Origin: Undibacter mobilis
GTDB taxonomy: Bacteria > Pseudomonadota > Alphaproteobacteria > Rhizobiales > Xanthobacteraceae
DNA: 64,000 nucleotides
Direction of reading: 5' to 3'
Assembly: GCF_003367195.1 (NCBI RefSeq)
Contig: NZ_QRGO01000001.1
Coordinates: 1,598,501 to 1,662,500 of the forward strand
The notes under the pieces were generated by a model. That model was not told the DNA's origin. It searched no databases and saw nothing but the letters and a program-made list of their open reading frames with translations. A program made the translations under genes and the position numbers. Positions 46,564-54,519 of the stretch are shown here, one piece after another. Numbering within the stretch: the first letter of the stretch is position 1; every line of letters starts with the position of its first letter.

Positions 46564-47117
46564 CCTTGTCGTCTTTCGCCACGGTGCACCGCCGCAAGCT
46601 GCGTTTCGCGCGCGATCAACGCGGCGTTTCCGCCGTCGAGTTCGCGCTGCTGGCGCCGATCATGATCGGCCTCTATTTCGGTTGTGTTGAAATTTCCGAC
46701 GCCGTGAGCGTCGACCGCAAAGTGAGTCTGACGGCGGCCGCGCTCGCCAACCTGTCGTCGCAGGTGACGACGATTTCGTCGGGTGACATGAGCAATATAT
46801 TCGATGCCTCTGGTGCGATTGTCGCTCCTTACGACGTCACCAAGATGAAGATGACCGTCACCTGCATCAGCATCGACGCCAACAAGAATGCCACGGTGAA
46901 ATGGAGCGCAACGCGTAACGGTACCGTCAATTCAGGTACGGCGAATTTGCCGACGGCGCTGCAAGTCGCCAACTCGCAGATTATTCTTGCCGAAGCCAGC
47001 TACGCCTATCAGCCGACCGTCGGCTACACCATTACCGGCACGCTCAACCTGGCGGACAAGATGTACATGACGCCGCGGCAGGCCTCGCCGACCTACGACA
47101 GCAAGTCTTGCACGTGA
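46557..47117 (+). CDS. TadE/TadG-like pseudopilin
   Basis: 186 residues. After a basic N-terminus comes DQRGVSAVEFALLAPIMIGL, the TadE/TadG prepilin-like motif, and a soluble domain of about 130 residues without the von Willebrand domain of full-length TadG. It may be TadF or a short TadG. It overlaps tadE by 7 bp and ends the rightward pilus block; the Lrp-type gene on the other strand begins just beyond. Confidence 0.88.
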   Translation: MLTLSSFATVHRRKLRFARDQRGVSAVEFALLAPIMIGLYFGCVEISDAVSVDRKVSLTAAALANLSSQVTTISSGDMSNIFDASGAIVAPYDVTKMKMTVTCISIDANKNATVKWSATRNGTVNSGTANLPTALQVANSQIILAEASYAYQPTVGYTITGTLNLADKMYMTPRQASPTYDSKSCT

Positions 47118-47130
47118 GCGGCACGCAAGG

Positions 47131-47601
47131 CTAGCGCGCCACCTTCAGGTCGGCGATCGGCAGCGACGTCGTCGATTTGATACGCTCCATGGCGAAGCGC
47201 GACGTGACGTTCTTCAGCGGCACGGTGGCGATCAGCTTCTTGTAAAAGGCGTCGTAGCTCTGCATGTCCTGCACCACGACGCGCAGGACGTAGTCGACAT
47301 CTCCGGCCATGCGATAGAACTCCATCACCTCCGGCATGGCATTGACGACGTCGGCGAAGCGGCCGAGCCACTCCTGCGAATGGTCGCCGGTCTCCACCGA
47401 GACGAACACGGTGATGCCAAGCCCGATCTTTTCCGGATCGATCAGCGCCACGCGCTTGGTGATGACGCCGTCGGCCTCGAGCCGCTGCAGGCGCTTCCAG
47501 CAGGGCGTCGATGACAGCCCGACGCGCTGCCCAATTTCGGCGACCGATAGGGAGGCGTCCTCCTGCACCACGGCGAGGATCTTGCGGTCGATGGCATCCA
47601 T
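47131..47601 (-). CDS. Lrp/AsnC-family transcriptional regulator
   Basis: 156 residues. The N-terminal helix-turn-helix is DRKILAVVQEDASLSVAEIG and GLSSTPCWKRLQRLEADGVI. The C-terminal RAM ligand domain has VMEFYRMAGDVDYVLRVVVQ and a TSRFAMERIKSTTSLPI tail typical of Lrp. Members sense amino acids; some respond to cysteine. It is divergent from the rhodanese-YeeE genes, and the shared region contains a near-consensus Lrp palindrome, which suggests both auto- and cross-regulation. Its ligand is not known from sequence. Confidence 0.93.
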   Translation of the reverse strand: MDAIDRKILAVVQEDASLSVAEIGQRVGLSSTPCWKRLQRLEADGVITKRVALIDPEKIGLGITVFVSVETGDHSQEWLGRFADVVNAMPEVMEFYRMAGDVDYVLRVVVQDMQSYDAFYKKLIATVPLKNVTSRFAMERIKSTTSLPIADLKVAR

Positions 47602-47653
47602 TCTCTATTTCCTTGCAAAAAGAGAAGTTTCTGACTTTCTGTAAGACGCAAAT

Positions 47654-47668
47654 TAGAAGGATTTTCTT
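47654..47668. promoter_or_regulatory. Secondary Lrp-like site
   Basis: TAGAAGGATTTTCTT, matching the Lrp consensus (YAGHAWATTWTDCTR) at 11 of 15 positions. Its centre is 41 bp from that of the better site, about four helical turns, so both could bind the same oligomer face. Confidence 0.3.
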
Positions 47669-47694
47669 TTTTATGCCTCAGTACTGTCTTTACA

Positions 47695-47709
47695 TAGAAA
47701 AATATTCTA
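47695..47709. promoter_or_regulatory. Lrp/AsnC operator
   Basis: TAGAAAAATATTCTA, a perfect TAGAA-N5-TTCTA palindrome that extends one more pair at each end. It matches the classical Lrp consensus YAGHAWATTWTDCTR at 14 of 15 positions. It lies 43 bp before the rhodanese start and about 93 bp from the regulator start. This is strong for a site read by eye; binding itself is inference. Confidence 0.6.
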
Positions 47710-47752
47710 TTTCAAGTGCCATGAAACGGCGCCCGCCGGCGCCCTGTCCCGG

Positions 47753-48739
47753 ATGAACCGTCCCATGAGAAAATTCTTCGCCCCCTTCGTGGCTGCAGGC
47801 CTGAGCGCCCTGGTGTCGCTCGGCGCGACCTTCTCTGCCTCCGCAGCCGAGCCGCAGCCACTGGTCAGCGTCTCCTGGCTCCAGCAGCATCTCGACGACA
47901 AGAACCTGCTCGTCCTCGACATCCGCTCCGCCATCGATGGCGGCGGCGCCAAGGCTTATGAAGAGGCCCACATTCCCGGCGCCGTGCACAGCGACTACGA
48001 CAAGGCCGGCTGGCGCGTGACCCGTAACGACGTGCCCTTCATGCTGCCGACCGTCGCCGAACTCGAAAAGCTGATCGGCGAGATCGGCATCGACGAGAAC
48101 ACGCACGTTGTCGTGGTCCCAGCTGGCGTGAACTTCACCGATTTCGGTTCCGCTGCGCGCACCTACTGGACGCTCAAGGTCGTCGGCGTGAACAATGTCT
48201 CGATCCTCGACGGCGGGGTGGCCGGCTGGAAGGCGGCAGGCCTGGCGCTTGAGAAGGGTGTCAAAAAGCCTGTGCCAACAATTTTCACCGCCACGCTCAA
48301 CGAGAAACTGCTGTCGCGCATTGACGACGTCACCAAGGTCGAGACCGCGAAGAATGCGACGCTGCTGGACGCGCGTCCGGCCTCGTTCTTCACTGGCAAG
48401 GAAAAGGCACCGGCCGCCAAGGCCTATGGCCACATTCCGGGCGCCGTCAATCTCGACAGCGCCAGCTTCTACGATGCCGCCACCAACCGTCTGAAGCCGC
48501 GTGCCGAACTGGCCGCGCTGGCTGCGCAACTGCCGGCCCAGCAGCCGGTGATCGCCTATTGCAACACCGGCCACTGGGCCGCGACCGATTGGTTCGTGTT
48601 GCACGAACTGCTCGGTCGCCAGGATGTCAGCCTTTATGACGGCTCGATGGTCGAATGGACCGCCAATGCGTCGCGCCCGATCGACTCCGCGCGCACCAAG
48701 TGGGACGATGTCAAGAAGGTGCTCGGTCTCGGTTCGTGA
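47753..48739 (+). CDS. Periplasmic tandem-domain rhodanese (sulfurtransferase)
   Basis: 328 residues. A signal peptide (FAPFVAAGLSALVSLGATFS, cleavage after ASA) places it in the periplasm. Two rhodanese domains follow; the second holds the only Cys of the protein, Cys270, in AYCNTGHWAATDW, the active loop. The first domain (VLDIRSAIDGGGAKAYEEAH) has lost its Cys, as usual in thiosulfate and mercaptopyruvate sulfurtransferases. It should transfer sulfane sulfur. It is first of the unit with yeeE and a small CxxC gene and is preceded by the Lrp site. An ATG at 47765 is also open. Confidence 0.92.
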   Translation: MNRPMRKFFAPFVAAGLSALVSLGATFSASAAEPQPLVSVSWLQQHLDDKNLLVLDIRSAIDGGGAKAYEEAHIPGAVHSDYDKAGWRVTRNDVPFMLPTVAELEKLIGEIGIDENTHVVVVPAGVNFTDFGSAARTYWTLKVVGVNNVSILDGGVAGWKAAGLALEKGVKKPVPTIFTATLNEKLLSRIDDVTKVETAKNATLLDARPASFFTGKEKAPAAKAYGHIPGAVNLDSASFYDAATNRLKPRAELAALAAQLPAQQPVIAYCNTGHWAATDWFVLHELLGRQDVSLYDGSMVEWTANASRPIDSARTKWDDVKKVLGLGS

Positions 48740-48770
48740 TAGAATTACGTTTCTGATCCTCGACAAATGC

Positions 48771-48796
48771 AGAGGCGCGCCCTAAAGCGCGCCTCT
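48771..48796 (+). promoter_or_regulatory. Perfect hairpin between rhodanese and yeeE
   Basis: AGAGGCGCGC and its exact complement GCGCGCCTCT enclose a six-base loop (CCTAAA). No T run follows, so it is not a standard terminator; the yeeE ribosome site (AAGGAG) begins a few bases after it. It may stabilise the upstream message end or modulate readthrough or translation of yeeE. Confidence 0.6.
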
Positions 48797-48815
48797 CGCA
48801 AGGAGAAGGCAAGGC

Positions 48816-49958
48816 ATGTCTACCGCAACGATCTCCGCTCCTTCGGCCGCGCCGCGCGCCGATTATCTCTTTGTCTCTATCGCCGTCCTCGCCACCGCGA
48901 TCCTGATCGCGCTGGTGTTGCTCGACGGCCAGCCGGCTTCCGCGGCCCTGGTTCTCGGCGGCTTCGGCCTCGGCATTGCCTTTCTCAAGGCTGAGTTCAG
49001 CTATGCCGCATCGTGGCGGCGCTTTCTCACGCGGGGTGAGGCGGGTGGTCTGATCGGCGGCCTGATCGTCATCGCCATCGCCGCTTTGGCAGTGGTGCCG
49101 GTTGCGGCGCTGGTCAAAGGCTATGGCGGTGCTATCGCGCCGCTCGGGCCGTCGCTGATCGTCGGCGCCTTCGTCTTCGGCGTCGGCATGCAGCTCGGCA
49201 ATGGCTGCGGTTCGGGCACGCTTTACACCGTTGGTGGCGGCTCTGGCCGCATGCTGGTGACGTTGGCCTTCTTCGTCATCGGCAGCGTGTTTGGCTCGCT
49301 GTCGCTGCCCCGGTTTCTCGCGATGGGCGGTATCGATCCGGTTCTGGCGTCCGACTATCTAGGCCCATGGGGCGGTCTTGCCGCGACATTGGCGAGCCTC
49401 GCGGTCGCGGCGGCGATCCTGGCTTTCATCGCCAAAAGGCGTGGCGCCAATTTCAAGCCGTCGCGCAACTACATCGTTGGCGGCATTGTCATCGGCCTGC
49501 TGTGCATTGGCGTGTTCTTCGCCGGCGGTCATCCCTGGAGCGTCACGTTTGGCTACACGGTGTGGGGCGCCAAGATCTTCCAGGCGGTGGGTTTCGACTT
49601 CTCGAATGCCGCATTCTGGCAGTGGCCGGGCCCCAAGCATGCACTCGAACAATCGGTGCTGTCCGACACGTCGAGTCTCACCGATTTCGGCATGATCTTC
49701 GGCGCCATGGCCGCTGCCGCAGCGACCAAGCGTTTCGCCAACACGCCATGGCCGCCGCTCGGTTCGCTGCTCGCCGCCGCGGTCGGCGGCCTGCTGATGG
49801 GCTGGGGCGCGCGCCTTGGCTTCGGCTGCAACATCGGCGCCTTCGTCGGCGGTGTGGCCTCGGGCTCGTTGCATGGCTGGGTGTGGTTCGCGATGGCGCT
49901 GCTCGGCAGCCTTGTCGGCATTCGCCTGCGGCCGGTCTTCGGCCTGTCGCGGGAGTAG
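48816..49958 (+). CDS. YeeE/YedE-family sulfur-compound transporter
   Basis: 380 residues with about ten to twelve membrane helices in two repeated halves. Each half carries the family cysteine motif: MQLGNGCGSGTLYTVGGGSG and RLGFGCNIGAFVGGVASGS. In YeeE (TsuA) these cysteines hand over thiosulfate. It probably imports thiosulfate or a related sulfur compound provided through the periplasmic rhodanese. AAGGAG precedes the ATG. It is 76 bp after the rhodanese gene and 4 bp before the small CxxC gene. Confidence 0.93.
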   Translation: MSTATISAPSAAPRADYLFVSIAVLATAILIALVLLDGQPASAALVLGGFGLGIAFLKAEFSYAASWRRFLTRGEAGGLIGGLIVIAIAALAVVPVAALVKGYGGAIAPLGPSLIVGAFVFGVGMQLGNGCGSGTLYTVGGGSGRMLVTLAFFVIGSVFGSLSLPRFLAMGGIDPVLASDYLGPWGGLAATLASLAVAAAILAFIAKRRGANFKPSRNYIVGGIVIGLLCIGVFFAGGHPWSVTFGYTVWGAKIFQAVGFDFSNAAFWQWPGPKHALEQSVLSDTSSLTDFGMIFGAMAAAAATKRFANTPWPPLGSLLAAAVGGLLMGWGARLGFGCNIGAFVGGVASGSLHGWVWFAMALLGSLVGIRLRPVFGLSRE

Positions 49959-49962
49959 ACCT

Positions 49963-50115
49963 ATGCGCACCGTCTATATCGTCGTGACGCTGGTCGCGCT
50001 CTTCACCATCGTCGGCAATCACCTGATGAGCCCGTCGACGGGCCGCGCCGTTTCGCCGGAAGATTTCGCCGGCGCCTGCGCGCCCTGCGGCGCCCCCTGT
50101 CCGTCGGTGAAGTAA
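49963..50115 (+). CDS. 50-residue CxxC small protein downstream of yeeE
   Basis: A short gene starting 4 bp after the yeeE stop. Residues 2-20 form one hydrophobic segment (TVYIVVTLVALFTIVGNHLM), either an anchor or a signal peptide. The remaining 30 residues are periplasmic by that reading and end in ACAPCGAPCPSVK, with three closely spaced Cys (C-x2-C-x3-C). I do not recognise a family. The tight spacing suggests co-translation with yeeE. A thiol or sulfane-sulfur relay or a metal site is possible; function unknown. Confidence 0.65.
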   Translation: MRTVYIVVTLVALFTIVGNHLMSPSTGRAVSPEDFAGACAPCGAPCPSVK

Positions 50116-50120
50116 AGCGC

Positions 50121-51041
50121 TTAATCCCGCTCTTTCAAAAACGCATCGACTTCATCGCGCGTTGCGGCGCCCGTCAGGCCGCCGAAGCGCGTGCATTTGA
50201 TCGCGGCGGCCGCGGCGGCAAACCGCATCGACGCGACGGCATCGCCGGTCTCAACGAAGCGCACGGCAAAGCCGCCGTGAAACGTGTCGCCCGCGCCGAG
50301 CGTATCGACGGCCTTCACCTTGAACGCATCCATGTGGCGCACGTCACCACTGTCGAGCCAGTAGACGCCTTCCGGTCCGTTGGTCACGGCGAGGAACCCC
50401 GTGAAGCTTTCGCCGAGCTTCTTGAGCGCACCGGGCAGGTCCTTGACGCCGGTGGCCTCGCGGATGGCGTCGGCCGAGCAGATGACATGCGAACTCGCCT
50501 GGAACAGCGGGTCGTCCGGCGGCGTCGGCTTGTCGAAATCGAGCACGCGCGGAATGCCGCGCTTTTTGGCGGCAAGACAGATCGGCAGGCTGATATTGCT
50601 GTAACGGTTGTCGAGCATGGCGGCGTCGGCATTCGCGACGACGCCATCCGGGTCGGCGGGCACCGCCGCATTCAGCCCCTTGGGCCGCAACGTGGAGATC
50701 ATCTTCTCGCCTTCGGCGTCGAGCATGATCAGCGAGGCCGCCGAGCGTGCCCCTTGCACGCGAATCGCGTGCGACACGTCGATGTTCTCTTTGGCGAAGG
50801 TCTTGAGGATGGAGTTGGCGACGTCGTCGGTCTCGTCGCCGACCGCGCCGATATAGGTGACGTGGGCGCCGAGCCGCGCCATAGCCACCGCCGCATTGCC
50901 GGCCTGGCCGCCGCTGGTAACGACGAAATCGGTGGCCGACACCTTGCCGCCGGGCGCCGGAAATTTCTCGACCCGCATCACATTGTCCTGCACGGCGCCG
51001 CCGGCGCAGACGATACGGACAGGGTGGCTTGCCTCAGTCAA
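50121..51041 (-). CDS. PfkB-family sugar/nucleoside kinase
   Basis: 306 residues of the ribokinase fold. The substrate motif TSGGQAGNAAVAMARLGAHV is at the N-terminus, and the catalytic motif DTLGAGDTFHGGFAVRF (Asp of GAGD) near the C-terminus. It phosphorylates a sugar or nucleoside-like substrate using ATP; the identity is open. It shares 8 bp with the nudC stop region on the same strand, so the two are translationally coupled, with nudC first. Confidence 0.92.
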   Translation of the reverse strand: MTEASHPVRIVCAGGAVQDNVMRVEKFPAPGGKVSATDFVVTSGGQAGNAAVAMARLGAHVTYIGAVGDETDDVANSILKTFAKENIDVSHAIRVQGARSAASLIMLDAEGEKMISTLRPKGLNAAVPADPDGVVANADAAMLDNRYSNISLPICLAAKKRGIPRVLDFDKPTPPDDPLFQASSHVICSADAIREATGVKDLPGALKKLGESFTGFLAVTNGPEGVYWLDSGDVRHMDAFKVKAVDTLGAGDTFHGGFAVRFVETGDAVASMRFAAAAAAIKCTRFGGLTGAATRDEVDAFLKERD

Positions 51042-51993
51042 AACTTACTTCGTCCTCTGCCCAGGCGCGGATGATGTGATGCGCAATCGCCACCGGCGGC
51101 GGCGTGGTCAGGCCGTCGCGGTGGGTCCGCGTCAGCATGGCGACAATCTCATCCTTGGTAAACCACCGGGCGGCTTCGAGTTCCGTCGCGTCGATGACGA
51201 TATCGCGGCTTTTCGCCTCGGCATGGGCGCCGATCATCAGCGACGACGGGAAGGGCCAGGGCTGCGAGCGGAAATACTTGATACGACCGCACAGGATGCC
51301 GGCTTCCTCGCGTGTCTCGCGCCGCACCGCGTCCTCGATCGCCTCGCCGGGCTCGATGAAGCCGGCAAGACAGGACCACATGGTCGGCACGAAACGTGGC
51401 GAGCGGCCGAGCAGACACTGATCGCCATCGACGATGAGCATGATGACGACGGGATCGGTGCGCGGGAAATGCTCGGCCTTGCAGGCCGGGCACAGCCGCT
51501 TCCAGCCGGCGTCGACCGCATCGGTGGCGTGGCCGCAATTGGAACAGAAGCGATGGCGCTGATGCCAATGCAGCACGGCCTTGGCTTCGGCAATTGGCGG
51601 CAGGTGTTCGGCGGCGACCAGTCCCTGCACCGCGATCGAGCGCAGATCAGTAACCAGAAGATCGTCGCGCGCCTTGAGCGCTTCGGCGGCGGCCTGCGGC
51701 ATGCCGCAGCCGTAGCGTGGTGCGCCGTCGAGATGGCCGAGAAACACCATCTCCTCAGTCGCGCCCAGCGACAGCGCCTGTTCGAGTGTGAATAGCGGGT
51801 TGTTGGGCTCGCCCTTGCGGACCACGATCATCTCGCCGCCCATCACATAGGTGGCGGTGCGCGTGTCGGCGGTCATCCGCTCCTGCACCGCGCGATCGAT
51901 ACGTAATTCGGCGGCGCGCTCAAGGCGGCTGTCGGTGTAACCGAGGAGGGGCCTAGGCCCGAGGGCGGCGAAGGGGGCAGGACGGTCGGACAT
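51034..51993 (-). CDS. nudC: NAD(+) diphosphatase NudC
   Basis: About 319 residues. A divergent N-terminal domain is followed by the Zn ribbon CSNCGHATDAVDAGWKRLCP with its second pair CPAC, and the Nudix box GFIEPGEAIEDAVRRETREE. The NudC-specific SQPWPFPSSLM element follows. It hydrolyses NAD(H) to NMN and AMP and can remove NAD caps from RNA. An ATG at 52011 is open upstream; the chosen ATG starts SDRPAPFAALG, which is closer to homologues as I recall them. Confidence 0.94.
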   Translation of the reverse strand: MSDRPAPFAALGPRPLLGYTDSRLERAAELRIDRAVQERMTADTRTATYVMGGEMIVVRKGEPNNPLFTLEQALSLGATEEMVFLGHLDGAPRYGCGMPQAAAEALKARDDLLVTDLRSIAVQGLVAAEHLPPIAEAKAVLHWHQRHRFCSNCGHATDAVDAGWKRLCPACKAEHFPRTDPVVIMLIVDGDQCLLGRSPRFVPTMWSCLAGFIEPGEAIEDAVRRETREEAGILCGRIKYFRSQPWPFPSSLMIGAHAEAKSRDIVIDATELEAARWFTKDEIVAMLTRTHRDGLTTPPPVAIAHHIIRAWAEDEVSFD

Positions 51994-52041
51994 CGGCGCG
52001 GAAGCTCGCATGACGGAGAGGCAAGCGCAACGTGGGCGCCG

Positions 52042-52464
52042 CTACTTCGACAGACCCAGCGCGCGGCGCAGGGCGGTCACGAAGCCGTCGCGCAAGGCGG
52101 GCTCGTAAGGGAGGGCCGGCGCCGCGCCCCAGACCGGTTTCGGCCAGGCCGCATCGGAATGCCGCCGCCCTATGACATGGACATGAAGCTGCGGCACGAC
52201 ATTGCCCAACGCCGCGACGTTGAGCTTCTCGCACTCGGTGATCGCCTTGAGCGCGCGGGAGACCATGTCGATCTCGGCACTGAGCGTGGCGCGGTCGGCG
52301 GGGTCAAGGTCGATCAGTTCGACGATGTCCGGCCGCCGCGGCACCAGAACCAGCCAGGAATAATTGGCGTCCTTCGACAGCAGCACGCGGCAGAGCGGCA
52401 GATCGCCCACCGGAACTGTGTCGGAGGCGAGCTGGGGATGCAGGGTGAAGGCGGTGTCCGGCAT
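52042..52464 (-). CDS. HIT-domain protein
   Basis: 140 residues of the histidine-triad fold. The active-site segment is VVPQLHVHVIGRR: the second and third His of the triad are present, but the first is Gln. That QLHVH form is seen in an alphaproteobacterial HIT subgroup as I recall. The AAWPKPVWG segment follows. HIT proteins hydrolyse or transfer nucleoside monophosphates. The start at 52464 removes a long unlikely N-terminus. It is divergent from the SRP RNA. Confidence 0.9.
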   Translation of the reverse strand: MPDTAFTLHPQLASDTVPVGDLPLCRVLLSKDANYSWLVLVPRRPDIVELIDLDPADRATLSAEIDMVSRALKAITECEKLNVAALGNVVPQLHVHVIGRRHSDAAWPKPVWGAAPALPYEPALRDGFVTALRRALGLSK

Positions 52465-52510
52465 GGGGTTCCTCGGCTTGCTTTCTCTGCCTTTTGGCCC
52501 GATATAGGCC

Positions 52511-52612
52511 CCGGGAGGTTGGCGGTGGACGAACCACTCGCCAACCGGGTCAGGTCCGGAAGGAAGCAGCCCTAACGAGCACGGATCGGGTCGCTCGTCA
52601 GCCTCCCACCGA
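52511..52612 (+). ncRNA. ffs: Signal recognition particle RNA, small (4.5S) type
   Basis: The hallmark loop GGTCAGGTCCGGAAGGAAGC is present, followed by AGCCCTAACGAG. The ends GGGAGG (52513-52518) and CCTCCC (52602-52607) pair to close the stem, and GGCGGTGG/CCACTCGCC forms an inner helix. A T run (ATTTTT) follows directly. It binds Ffh to target nascent inner-membrane proteins. Its place before dnaX-ybaB-recR is the classical one. Confidence 0.92.
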
Positions 52613-52696
52613 TTTTTCCACGATTCCCTTGGACGTGCCGCCTTGGTTGAGCCCGGGCGGGTGGCCCCCGCGTCCCGGGCTTGCCAGAATAGGCGC

Positions 52697-54514
52697 ATGA
52701 GCGAACCCGACAGCCCGACAGGTGCCGGTTCCGCCCCGGCCGAACAGGCCGGCGGCTACCGCGTTCTGGCGCGCAAATATCGCCCGGCGAGTTTTGACGA
52801 CCTGATCGGCCAGGAGGCTATGGTCCGCACGGTCTCGAATGCCTTCGAGACCGGTCGTATTCCGCAGGCCTGGATTCTCACCGGTGTCCGCGGCGTCGGC
52901 AAGACCACGACCGCGCGCATTCTCGCCCGTGCCCTGAACTACGAATTGCCCGACGGCTCGGTCAAGGGCCCGACCATCCACATGCCGGTGATGGGCATTC
53001 ACGACCAGGCCATCATCGACAGCCGCCACATCGATGTCCTCGAAATGGACGCCGCCTCGCACAACGGCGTCGACGACGTGCGCCAGATCAACGACGCCGC
53101 GCGCTACGCGCCGGTGTCGGCGCGCTACAAGGTCTACATCCTCGACGAAGTTCACATGCTCTCGACCGCGGCCTTCAACGCTTTGTTGAAGACGCTCGAG
53201 GAGCCGCCGCCGCACGTCAAATTCATCTTCGCCACCACCGAAATCCGCAAAGTCCCGGTGACGGTATTGTCGCGCTGTCAGCGTTTCGATCTGCGCCGCG
53301 TCGATGCCGACGCACTGGTGCAGCACCTTGCCGGCATCGCGGCCAAGGAGACTATCGAAGCCGAACCCGGTGCGCTGGCATTGATCGCGCGCGCCGCCGA
53401 AGGCTCGGTGCGCGATTCACTGTCGCTGTTCGATCAGGCCATCGCCCACGCTGCGGGTCCGGTGCGCGCCGAAGACGTGCGGCAGATGCTCGGCCTTGCC
53501 GACCGCGTCCGTATCGTCGATCTGTTCGAAGCCCTGATGAAGGGCGACATCGCCGCTGCGCTGACCGAATTGCGTGCGCAGTACGATATCGGCGCCGATC
53601 CGGCCGTGGTGCTCGGCGACCTCGCCGAGTTCACCCATTTCGTCACCCGCATGAAGGTGGTGCCGAGCGTTGGCGAGGATGCCTCGCTGTCGGAAGCCGA
53701 GCGTGTGCGCGGCCGCGATTTCGCCAAGCAATTGTCGCTGCGCGTGCTGTCGCGCACCTGGCAGATGTTACTCAAGGGCGTCGGCGAGGTGCAGGCTTCG
53801 GGCCGGCCGCTCGCCGCCGCGGAAATGGTGCTTGTGCGCATTGCCTATGCGGCCGATCTGCCGACGCCGGACGAAGTCGTGCGCTCGCTGAGTGACAACG
53901 GCGGCGGCGCCGCGCCGGTGCGCGGTCCGAGCGGTGGCGGCGGCGGCGGCGGTGGTGGCGCTTCGGCTACTGCGCAAAGTTTCGCGCCACGGTTCGACGC
54001 GCCGCGCGGGGCGCCGCGGGCGCAGGCGCTGGCCTCGACGATGCCCTCTGACGAGGCAGTCGCCCGTCGCGACATGCCAGAGGCGCAGCCTGCCGTCGTC
54101 ATCAAGTCGTTCCCCGATCTGATCGCCTTCGTTGCCGACAAACGCGACATCAGTGCCAAGATGGCGCTGGAACGCGATGTGCGGCTCGTTCGTTTCGAAG
54201 ATGGCCGGCTCGAAATCGCGCTGCTGCCCAGCGCGCCGAAGGGCCTGGTCAACGAGTTGCAGCGCAAGCTGTCGGCGTGGACCGGCCGCATCTGGATGGT
54301 CGCGTTGTCGCGAGAGCAGGGCGCGCCGACCTTGCGCGACCAAGCCAATGACCGTCAGGCTGAGCTGCGCAACGAAGTGATGCAGGACCCGCTGGTGCAG
54401 GCGGTGCTGAAGAAGTTTCCCGGCGCCAAGGTTGGCGAGATTACGCAGCAGGGCGAGGAACCGCCACTCGACGAGGGCGGCCTTGCTCCGCCGGACATGG
54501 AAGATGAGGACTAG
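52697..54514 (+). CDS. dnaX: DNA polymerase III subunit gamma/tau
   Basis: About 605 residues. The clamp-loader ATPase has Walker A GVRGVGKTTTAR (63-74), Walker B VYILDEVHML and the SRC motif VLSRCQRFDLRR. The four zinc-ligand Cys usual between Walker A and B are absent here. A Gly-rich linker (GPSGGGGGGGGG) leads to the C-terminal tau region. No A-rich slippery site was seen, so a frameshifted gamma is not predicted. It starts 80 bp after the SRP RNA and leads ybaB-recR. Confidence 0.95.
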   Translation: MSEPDSPTGAGSAPAEQAGGYRVLARKYRPASFDDLIGQEAMVRTVSNAFETGRIPQAWILTGVRGVGKTTTARILARALNYELPDGSVKGPTIHMPVMGIHDQAIIDSRHIDVLEMDAASHNGVDDVRQINDAARYAPVSARYKVYILDEVHMLSTAAFNALLKTLEEPPPHVKFIFATTEIRKVPVTVLSRCQRFDLRRVDADALVQHLAGIAAKETIEAEPGALALIARAAEGSVRDSLSLFDQAIAHAAGPVRAEDVRQMLGLADRVRIVDLFEALMKGDIAAALTELRAQYDIGADPAVVLGDLAEFTHFVTRMKVVPSVGEDASLSEAERVRGRDFAKQLSLRVLSRTWQMLLKGVGEVQASGRPLAAAEMVLVRIAYAADLPTPDEVVRSLSDNGGGAAPVRGPSGGGGGGGGGASATAQSFAPRFDAPRGAPRAQALASTMPSDEAVARRDMPEAQPAVVIKSFPDLIAFVADKRDISAKMALERDVRLVRFEDGRLEIALLPSAPKGLVNELQRKLSAWTGRIWMVALSREQGAPTLRDQANDRQAELRNEVMQDPLVQAVLKKFPGAKVGEITQQGEEPPLDEGGLAPPDMEDED

Positions 54515-54519
54515 CGCCT

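Noticed and set aside
53881..54000. Programmed frameshift site in dnaX for a gamma product
   Set aside because: No A-rich slippery heptamer; the only simple run is GGC repeats coding for Gly.
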